This document shows, piece after piece, positions 58,331-64,000 of a DNA stretch of 64,000 nt (position 1 is the stretch's first letter; every line of letters begins with the position of its first letter). A program made the position numbers and the translations under genes. The notes beneath the pieces were generated by a model. The model was not told the DNA's origin, searched no databases, and saw nothing but the letters and a program-made list of their open reading frames with translations. Location of the stretch: NCBI RefSeq assembly GCF_000331245.1, contig NZ_ANFZ01000018.1, positions 1-64,000 on the forward strand, in the 5' to 3' direction. Origin of the DNA: Blastomonas sp. AAP53. Lineage in GTDB: Bacteria > Pseudomonadota > Alphaproteobacteria > Sphingomonadales > Sphingomonadaceae.

Positions 58331-59470
58331 ATGACTTCCGCCTATCCAACTGCCCGCCCGGTGATCTCCGCAACCGGCCTTTTCAGTCCCGCCGACTCCA
58401 TCAGCAACGATGAACTGGTCGCGAGCTTCAACGCCTATGTTGCGCAGCATAACCTGCACAATGCTGCGGCCATCGAAGCCGGAGAGATGAGCGCGCTGCA
58501 GCCTTCGTCGGTCGAGTTCATCGAGAAGGCGAGCGGCATCAAGGCGCGCAAGGTGCTGTCCAAGGCGGCGATTCTCGACATCGATGTCATGTGCCCCCGC
58601 TTTGACGAGCGGCCCAACGAGCAGATTTCCGTGCTCGCCGAAATCGGCGTGGCTGCCGCGCGCGATGCTTTGGCGCGGGCCGGACGCGCTGCCAAGGACG
58701 TCGATGCGGTGCTGGTCGCCTGCTCCAACCTGCAGCGCGCCTATCCTGCGATCGCGATCGAGGTGCAGGATGCCTTGGGCATCGAGGGCTTCGGTTTCGA
58801 CATGAACGTTGCCTGCTCGTCTGCTACCTTCGGCATCCAGACCGCGGCGGACTTCATCCGCGCAGGAAACGCCCGATCGGTGCTGGTGGTGAGCCCTGAA
58901 ATCTGTTCGGGGCATCTCAACTGGCGCGACCGGGACAGCCATTTCATCTTCGGCGATGTCGCCACCGCCGTGCTGGTGGAAGATGCGGAATTTGCGCCTG
59001 CGCAGCATTGGGACATCCTGGGCACCCAGCTCAAGACGCGATTTTCGAACAACATCCGCAACAATTTCGGTTTCTTGAACCGCACCGCGCCCGAAACCCG
59101 CGACAGCGCCGACAAGCTGTTCGTCCAGGAAGGCCGCAAGGTGTTCAAGGAAGTGGTGCCGATGGTGGGTGAATTGATCACCGATCATATCGCCCGGTTG
59201 GGGATCGCCCCCGACCAGCTGCGCCGCCTGTGGCTGCACCAGGCCAATGCCGGGATGAACCGGCTGATCGCGCAGCGCGTGCTGGGCCACGAGGCGAGCG
59301 AGGACGAGAGCCCGACGGTGCTCGATACCTATGCCAACACCTCGTCGGCCGGATCGATCATTGCCTTCCACCTGAACCACGAGGATCTGCAGGCAGGCGA
59401 CATCGGCCTGATCTGCTCGTTCGGCGCGGGCTATTCGGCAGGATCGGTGGTCATCCGCAAGGCGGGCTGA
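58331..59470 (+). CDS. Beta-ketoacyl-ACP synthase III (FabH2-like)
   Basis: Thiolase-fold condensing enzyme of 379 residues. The catalytic triad is C162 (MNVACSSATFG), H303 (LWLHQANAGM) and N336 (DTYANTSSAG), as in FabH. It is about 50 residues longer than standard FabH because of insertions near 40-70 and 225-265. Extended KAS III proteins such as the PA3286 group condense longer acyl-CoA units from beta-oxidation rather than acetyl-CoA. So this may be an alternative entry to fatty-acid synthesis rather than the essential FabH. Confidence 0.85.
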   Translation: MTSAYPTARPVISATGLFSPADSISNDELVASFNAYVAQHNLHNAAAIEAGEMSALQPSSVEFIEKASGIKARKVLSKAAILDIDVMCPRFDERPNEQISVLAEIGVAAARDALARAGRAAKDVDAVLVACSNLQRAYPAIAIEVQDALGIEGFGFDMNVACSSATFGIQTAADFIRAGNARSVLVVSPEICSGHLNWRDRDSHFIFGDVATAVLVEDAEFAPAQHWDILGTQLKTRFSNNIRNNFGFLNRTAPETRDSADKLFVQEGRKVFKEVVPMVGELITDHIARLGIAPDQLRRLWLHQANAGMNRLIAQRVLGHEASEDESPTVLDTYANTSSAGSIIAFHLNHEDLQAGDIGLICSFGAGYSAGSVVIRKAG

Positions 59471-59474
59471 GCCA

Positions 59475-60062
59475 ATGGCCGTGACGGTCGAGACACTGCC
59501 CGCCAGCCGCATCGGCGGGGCGATCGACGCGCTGGCCGCCCTGCGCATCGCGGTGTTCCGTGAATGGCCGTATCTGTATGATGGCGATCTCGTGTACGAG
59601 CGCGGCTATCTCGCCGCGTTTGCTGCAGCACCGCATGCGGTGCTGGTTGTCGCACGCGATGGCGACACTATCGTCGGGGCGGCGACGGCGTCACCGCTCG
59701 CGGCACAGAAGGCCGAGTTTCTCGCTCCGTTCGTGGCGCAAGGCTGGGATGTCGGACGCAGCTTCTATTTCGGGGAATCGGTGCTGCTGCCGGGCTATCG
59801 CGGGCGGGGCATCGGCCACGCGTTTTTCGATCACCGCGAGACAGCCGCAAGGGCGGCAGGGGCGTCCGTCGCCACCTTCTGCGCGGTCCAGCGCCCCGCC
59901 GATCATCCGCTGCACCCGCCGGAATACCGCCCGCTCGATGCGTTCTGGATGCAGCGGGGCTATGCGAAGGTCGAGGGGATGACCACCAGCTTGGACTGGC
60001 TCGACGTCGGCGAGGCCCACGAGACCGCACATTCGATGCAGTTCTGGGCGCGCAACCTTTAG
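59475..60062 (+). CDS. GNAT family N-acetyltransferase
   Basis: Acyl-CoA-dependent acetyltransferase of 195 residues. The acetyl-CoA pyrophosphate loop is seen in SVLLPGYRGRGIGHAFFDHRE (RGRGIG near residue 113). An N-terminal LRIAVFREWPYLYDG fits the fold. The acceptor is unknown. It starts four bases after the ketosynthase stop, so both are co-transcribed, and ends at a convergent hairpin. Confidence 0.85.
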   Translation: MAVTVETLPASRIGGAIDALAALRIAVFREWPYLYDGDLVYERGYLAAFAAAPHAVLVVARDGDTIVGAATASPLAAQKAEFLAPFVAQGWDVGRSFYFGESVLLPGYRGRGIGHAFFDHRETAARAAGASVATFCAVQRPADHPLHPPEYRPLDAFWMQRGYAKVEGMTTSLDWLDVGEAHETAHSMQFWARNL

Positions 60063-60063
60063 C

Positions 60064-60099
60064 GCCCCCGCAATCCGGCTTTCGCCGGAGAACGGGGGC
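60064..60099. terminator. Two-part hairpin between convergent genes
   Basis: GCCCCCG/CGGGGGC outer stem and TCCGGC-TTTC-GCCGGA inner stem with symmetrical three-base internal loops, directly after the GNAT stop (plus) and before the amidohydrolase stop (minus). A likely bidirectional terminator; the inner part occurs as a dispersed repeat in sphingomonads. Confidence 0.65.
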
Positions 60100-60111
60100 T
60101 TGGAAGGTGGC

Positions 60112-62160
60112 TCAGCCCTCCTTGGGCATCTTCACCTTCGGCTTGGTCGCGAACGGCTTGATGCCGAACTCGGGATAGACCTCGCTGGGGTAATAGAACA
60201 CGCCATCCTTGGCGACCATGCGGATGGCCTTGATCGCCTTCAGGTCCTTGGTGGGATCACCCTGGATCAGGAAGAAATCGGCATATTTGCCCTTTTCGAT
60301 GCTGCCCAGCGACTGATCCTGCTTGAGATACTGCGCCATGTCATAACTCGCGCGGCGCAGGATCTGCGCAGGCGTCATCCCGGCCTTCTGGTAGAGTTCC
60401 AGCTCGCGATGATAGGTGAAGCTGCCACCCATGTCGGTGCCGGGGATGAGGAAGATGCCGGCCTCGTGCATCTTGCGGATGGTGGCTGCGACCTGATCGA
60501 ACGCACCGCTGTACGCCTTGTCATCGGCGGCACTGGCAATGTTCGACCACGCCTGCTTGGAACTGCGCTGCACGCCGATGGGCATGTGGTCGACATAATC
60601 GACCATGCCCGGATTGATCTTGCCGTTGCGCGCCAGCAGCAAAGACTCATGGATCGCGAAGGTCGGATCGATGGTGACCTTGTTGTCGACCATCGCGCGG
60701 ATCGTGGCATTCACCCGGCCGCTGTTGAGGTCCAGACCCGGCAGGCGCTTCAATGCGGTCAGGCGCAGCAGCGTGCGCGTGTCCTCACCCGGCTCGAGCA
60801 CCCAGCCCAGCATCACCTGGTTGATGTGCGTCATCTCGTCATAACCCGCGGCGATCATCGCATCGGCGTTGGTGAACGCAGGCACATGGCCCATCACGTG
60901 CAGCCCCAGTGCCTTGGCTTCCTTGACCAGCGCCGGGATCCAATCGGGGTTCATGCTGTTGTAGATCTTGATCGCCTGATAATCGCGCGCGGCATAGAAG
61001 CGGGCGGCGTCGAGCGCCTCCTGCTGGCTGTTGACGAGCTTGCCGTTGTTCGAGCTGAACGGGCTCTTGCCCTCGATAAAGCCCGACTTGGTGATGCGCG
61101 GGCCTGCCAGCACGCCGCTTTCGATCCGCTCGACCAATCCATCGAGCACGTCGATCTCGTTGCCCATGTCGCGCACCGATGTGATGCCCGCCAGAATGTT
61201 GAGCATCGCGTCTTCCTGGCCGATATGGCCGTGCATCTCGTACAGACCAGGCACCAGCGTGCCGCCATTGCCATCGATGGTCACCTCGCCCTCGGTCGCA
61301 GGACTGTTCACGGGAAGCACAGCAGCGATGTGGCGACCGCGCACCACGACGCTCTTCGGTTCGGTCAGCGCCATGGCGACAGGATCGAACAGCCGCACAT
61401 TGGTAATCCGCACCGGCACCTTGTAGCTGTTGGCCGCCTTGGCCTGCATCTTCACGAAGCGTTCGGTCGAATATTTGACCGCCAGATCGCGCAGCTTGAT
61501 GTCTTCGCTCTCAAAGCCCTTGCGAACGAACACGGCGCGTGGGCTGATCGCGGCGAACAGCGTGCCGGTGTCGTCGAGCAGGAAATAGCCGGGGTCCAGA
61601 TCGTTGCCGGACAGCGCATAGGCGGTCACCGTCATGGCGCCCGCCGTGCCGCTGACCTGCACCTTCTCCAGTTCGCCCAGGGTGAGCGCCCCGCCCGGCA
61701 GTGCGGGAATGGAGCGGTCGTCATCGGCGAGCAGCGCGCGGGCATAGAGACCGGCGGCCCAGGGGCTGGCTTCCTGCGCGACATAGATCGCCTGGCCCTT
61801 GGGCTTGGCGGTGCCGCTGCCGGTCGAATCGGTCCAGCGCGCGGTACCGCGCTGCATGGAAAAGCTTTCGTTGATCGCGTTGCCGAAGGTGGAATTTCCG
61901 GTGATCTTCCATGAAACCGGCATGCCCTGGGCATCCAGTTTCAACTCTTCCTTCATCGTCGGCCCACGGCCGTTGTTCTTGTAATCATAGTCGATCTTGA
62001 CCGTATCACCGCTGCGCACGACATCGAGATGCCCGACGCGGGTGCCCCCGATGATGACGGTGTAGTTTTCGGTGGCGTCCTGCGCCTGTGCGACAGTGCA
62101 CAAGGGCGAGATCGCCAGTGCAAGCGCGATGGAGCCGAATTTCAAATTGCGAACGGCCAC
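60112..62160 (-). CDS. Secreted amidohydrolase
   Basis: Exported metal-dependent hydrolase of 682 residues. The signal peptide (about 1-28, ending TVAQAQD) is followed by a roughly 230-residue beta-rich N-terminal domain unique to a subgroup. The amidohydrolase barrel then begins with VPVRITNVRLFDPVAMAL. Metal-site residues: HxH in GLYEMHGHIGQED, the bridging Lys in AIKIYNSMN, His in VMGHVPAF and MTHINQ, and Asp in IPGTDMGG. It resembles imidazolonepropionase/prolidase-type amidohydrolases; substrate unknown. GTG at 62160 with AAGGA upstream is preferred over TTG at 62166. Confidence 0.85.
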   Translation of the reverse strand: MAVRNLKFGSIALALAISPLCTVAQAQDATENYTVIIGGTRVGHLDVVRSGDTVKIDYDYKNNGRGPTMKEELKLDAQGMPVSWKITGNSTFGNAINESFSMQRGTARWTDSTGSGTAKPKGQAIYVAQEASPWAAGLYARALLADDDRSIPALPGGALTLGELEKVQVSGTAGAMTVTAYALSGNDLDPGYFLLDDTGTLFAAISPRAVFVRKGFESEDIKLRDLAVKYSTERFVKMQAKAANSYKVPVRITNVRLFDPVAMALTEPKSVVVRGRHIAAVLPVNSPATEGEVTIDGNGGTLVPGLYEMHGHIGQEDAMLNILAGITSVRDMGNEIDVLDGLVERIESGVLAGPRITKSGFIEGKSPFSSNNGKLVNSQQEALDAARFYAARDYQAIKIYNSMNPDWIPALVKEAKALGLHVMGHVPAFTNADAMIAAGYDEMTHINQVMLGWVLEPGEDTRTLLRLTALKRLPGLDLNSGRVNATIRAMVDNKVTIDPTFAIHESLLLARNGKINPGMVDYVDHMPIGVQRSSKQAWSNIASAADDKAYSGAFDQVAATIRKMHEAGIFLIPGTDMGGSFTYHRELELYQKAGMTPAQILRRASYDMAQYLKQDQSLGSIEKGKYADFFLIQGDPTKDLKAIKAIRMVAKDGVFYYPSEVYPEFGIKPFATKPKVKMPKEG

Positions 62161-62241
62161 GGCCAATCCTTCCCTGCGAAGATTTTTATCTGCGCAGACA
62201 ATGGGCTAGCCGATGGTGCTTGGCAAGCGGGGCAATTTCAA

Positions 62242-62270
62242 ATCCTCCCCAAGCTGTGCTCGGGGAGGAT
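62242..62270 (-). terminator. ATCCTCCCC hairpin
   Basis: Exact nine-base arms (62242-62250 and 62262-62270) around an 11-base loop that can extend the stem with AGC/GCT. It lies after the secreted hypothetical gene on the minus strand and belongs to the recurring C/G palindrome family. Confidence 0.55.
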
Positions 62271-62280
62271 CTGGCAAAGG

Positions 62281-62751
62281 TCATCCAACAGGGGAACCCT
62301 GTGCGATGCTGAGTTCCGCCATCAACGCATTGCGGTCTTCTGCGGCGACGGCCATGACATGCTCGCGGACCTCATCGGCGCGCCGTGCGATCGCCTTGTT
62401 CGCCTGGTCCTTGCCTTGGGCGCAACGACCGTTGGTCGAGCCCTCGATCATCTTGGTGGGCACCAGGGTGCGGACGACATGGCTGCCCTGGCCTGCCGGC
62501 GCCTGAAGATGCCGCTCGACGGCGATCTCGGCCTTCCAGATGCATCGCGCCGAGTTGGGACGGTTGGGGGCCATGTTGCCGATCTGGCGATAGCTGACCA
62601 TCGTCTTGGGCTGATAGACTGCCGTTACCTGACGCTCGCCGTGGGGGACCTCCACCTGATGGCGGATGTCTTGAAAATCGGACGCGTGTGCGGTGATGCT
62701 GAGTCCTGCGACTGACAATGCCGCGATCGTTGCGGTCTTTATGGTTTTCAT
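62281..62751 (-). CDS. Secreted protein of unknown function
   Basis: A 156-residue protein with a signal peptide (MKTIKTATIAALSVAGLSITAHA, about 1-23). The mature part contains VEVPHGERQVTAVYQPKTM, two Cys in SARCIWKAEIAV and TNGRCAQGKDQA that could form a disulphide, and a charged helical C-terminus (RADEVREHVMAVAAEDRNALMAEL). This pattern occurs in many sphingomonad periplasmic proteins of unknown role. The ATG at 62751 has GGAAAGGACAC upstream. Confidence 0.65.
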   Translation of the reverse strand: MKTIKTATIAALSVAGLSITAHASDFQDIRHQVEVPHGERQVTAVYQPKTMVSYRQIGNMAPNRPNSARCIWKAEIAVERHLQAPAGQGSHVVRTLVPTKMIEGSTNGRCAQGKDQANKAIARRADEVREHVMAVAAEDRNALMAELSIAQGSPVG

Positions 62752-62955
62752 ACGTGTGTCCTTTCCAATGGATGTTTGCATTGGTCGGGATGCGCGGGGA
62801 TTTTGATCTGAAGACCGGGCCGAAAGCCCGGGATGTTGCGCATCCCGTAGCGGTCCGACATCACGCAGCATTGGGGTATGCTGTGTCAGAGGGGCCCGGC
62901 CCGCTGCGAGGAACATGAGGACGCCACCCGGTCTTGTCAACCACCTCTTGCCCAG

Positions 62956-62974
62956 GAAAAATGCTGCGCAGCAT
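62956..62974 (-). terminator. Rho-independent terminator after the BLUF gene
   Basis: The perfect palindrome ATGCTGCGCAGCAT (62961-62974) is followed on the minus strand by TTTTT, about 20 bases after the BLUF stop codon. Position and T run fit an intrinsic terminator. Confidence 0.7.
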
Positions 62975-62992
62975 TGTGCGCTGGCAGAGCCA

Positions 62993-63400
62993 TCAGATGT
63001 TGCGGGCGAATGCCAGAACTTCCACTCTCAGATTGGGGTGTGCTTCTGCGACCTTTGCGCAGATTGTCTCGTACAGCGCATCGCCAGGCGCGGTGTGGCC
63101 GTCGCGATACGCCATCGACCATTCGCCGAACTCGCGCTGGCTCACCGACTTGCGTGAGAGCACGACCTGGCCCCGATGGCGCGGGTCCTGGCTGATGCGG
63201 TTGTAGGTTGCCGCAACGGCGTCGGCAGGCCCTTCAAGCACTTGCAAGAAGCGCTTTCCGTTGAACAACAGCATGCCAGTGATGTCATTGGCTTGATTGT
63301 TTCGGCGCGCAGCTGCCAATATATGCGACAGATTCACCGACTGAGACGGTGAAACGGTGCTGATGTACAACAGCTGTTCTAGCGGGGCTTCATCAGACAT
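62993..63400 (-). CDS. Stand-alone BLUF domain blue-light sensor
   Basis: A 135-residue flavin-binding photoreceptor. The key BLUF residues are all present: Tyr in LLYIS (residue 12), Asn in NNQANDITGMLLF (near 38), Gln in RFLQVLEG (near 54) and Trp in EFGEWSMAYRDG (near 93). No output domain is attached, so it must act by protein contact, as in short BLUF proteins such as PixD, BlrB and Slr1694. Neighbours give no target. The 80 bases upstream are AT-rich and form its promoter region. Confidence 0.93.
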   Translation of the reverse strand: MSDEAPLEQLLYISTVSPSQSVNLSHILAAARRNNQANDITGMLLFNGKRFLQVLEGPADAVAATYNRISQDPRHRGQVVLSRKSVSQREFGEWSMAYRDGHTAPGDALYETICAKVAEAHPNLRVEVLAFARNI

Positions 63401-63480
63401 AGGTTATTGATAGGATTGGCAGGTTAACGACAAGTAAAATGGAAATTTACTTGATAGAAGAAGTAGATCAATTCTATTTT

Positions 63481-64000
63481 TCAGAACACCGGGTCGTTCG
63501 CACCGTTGTCATCCGCAATGCCCGGCAGCGGCGATACATCGCTGTGGATTCCACATTCGGTCTTGTCCCAGCCCTTCCAGCGACCCGAGCGCGGATCTTC
63601 GCCCGGCGCGACCTTGCTGGTGCAGGGCGCACAGCCGATCGACGGATAGCCCTGCGATTCGAGCGGATGGCGCGGCAGGTCATGCTCGGCGAAATATGCA
63701 TCGAGCATGTCCTTGCCCCAGCTGGCGAGCGGGTTCAGCTTGAACCGGCCCTGCGCATCGCTGGTGTCGATCTCGAAGCGCGGCAGGCCCTGGCGAGTCG
63801 CGGACTGGAAGCCCTTGCGGCCCGTGATCGAGCCATCATAGCCGAGCAGCGCCTTGGCGAGCGGACGCACCTTGCGGATTTCGCAGCACCCATCGGGGTC
63901 GTAAGACCAGCGCAGGCCGTTGCCATCCTGCGCAGCGACCTCGTCGGCGTCGGGTGTCAGCATGACCAGGTTGGTGAGACCAAGGCGTTCGACCAGCGTA
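63481..64000 (-). CDS. cysH: APS/PAPS reductase, C-terminal part (5' end outside window)
   Basis: Assimilatory sulphate pathway enzyme reducing adenylyl sulphate to sulphite. The visible 172 residues include GCCEIRKVRPL and CAPCTS, the CC...CxxC pattern that binds a [4Fe-4S] cluster and marks APS rather than PAPS reductases. They also show FKLNPLASWGKDML and the catalytic Cys motif KTECGIH near the C-terminus. The frame continues past base 64000, so the ATP/PAPS-binding N-terminus is not seen. Confidence 0.92.
   Translation of the reverse strand, partial: TLVERLGLTNLVMLTPDADEVAAQDGNGLRWSYDPDGCCEIRKVRPLAKALLGYDGSITGRKGFQSATRQGLPRFEIDTSDAQGRFKLNPLASWGKDMLDAYFAEHDLPRHPLESQGYPSIGCAPCTSKVAPGEDPRSGRWKGWDKTECGIHSDVSPLPGIADDNGANDPVF

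Noticed and set aside
63451-63471. TTGAT...ATCAA inverted pair upstream of the BLUF gene as an FNR box
   Set aside because: The half-sites are 11 bases apart instead of four, so an FNR dimer could not bind in the normal way.

Overview
The window comes from a GC-rich (roughly 65%) alphaproteobacterial chromosome, most likely a member of the Sphingomonadales. Several features point there. There is a large TonB-dependent receptor, a sphingomonad-style XrtA/PEP-CTERM regulatory module, UPF0262 and CcoS/CcoQ in their usual alphaproteobacterial forms, an EcfG-type general-stress promoter, and the short palindromic repeats typical of sphingomonad intergenic regions. The genus cannot be decided from this stretch. 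No tRNA, rRNA, CRISPR array, insertion sequence or prophage was recognised.

Layout. 1-5.2 kb: 3' end of a dihydroorotase gene, a HerA-like ATPase, an HU gene with clear promoter, possible operator and terminator, a non-coding stretch with a strongly structured minus-strand RNA candidate, and an ScfR/PccR-type regulator with an operator at its start. 5.3-12.3 kb: exopolysaccharide sugar transferase plus PrsK, PrsR and PrsT, a PEP-CTERM/exosortase-associated signalling module without the exosortase in view. 12.4-15.8 kb: M3 oligopeptidase, a cysteine-synthase-fold PLP enzyme and a DUF423 membrane protein. 15.9-27.9 kb: a catabolic island. A GntR/FCD regulator sits between two divergent operons, one (minus) encoding an Asp/Glu-racemase-fold protein without catalytic cysteines, two SnoaL-like proteins and a TonB receptor, the other (plus) encoding an HMG-CoA-lyase-like enzyme, HyuA, HyuB and a CaiB-type CoA transferase. 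A convergent cysteine hydrolase closes the island. Two copies of a TTGTATACAA-type site mark the likely regulon.

28-44.2 kb is a micro-oxic and motility region. It holds hemN with an FNR box, two paralogous chemoreceptors ending in WSNF, a YflT-type stress protein behind an EcfG-like promoter, and a nine-gene translationally coupled chain ccoNOQP-ccoGHIS. The ninth gene encodes a small exported Cys/His-rich protein. A perfect FNR box lies between ccoN and a divergent ompW-like gene, and an FNR homologue follows. Sensor, sites and targets therefore lie together. 44.2-64 kb is mostly housekeeping: M28 peptidase, phosphoesterase, saccharopine-dehydrogenase-like reductase, dcd, cdd, a GH25-like protein with altered catalytic residues, UPF0262, dnaB, a HicAB module, ubiG, lysC, nitronate monooxygenase, LysE exporter, GFA protein, SDR, a FabH2-like ketosynthase, GNAT, a large secreted amidohydrolase, a stand-alone BLUF photoreceptor and the 3' part of cysH.

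The best candidates for undescribed biology are the regulated catabolic island with its cysteine-less racemase-fold protein, the extra small gene locked to ccoS, a structured RNA candidate at about 3.5-3.7 kb, and a palindrome shared by the HU leader and a chemoreceptor upstream region.
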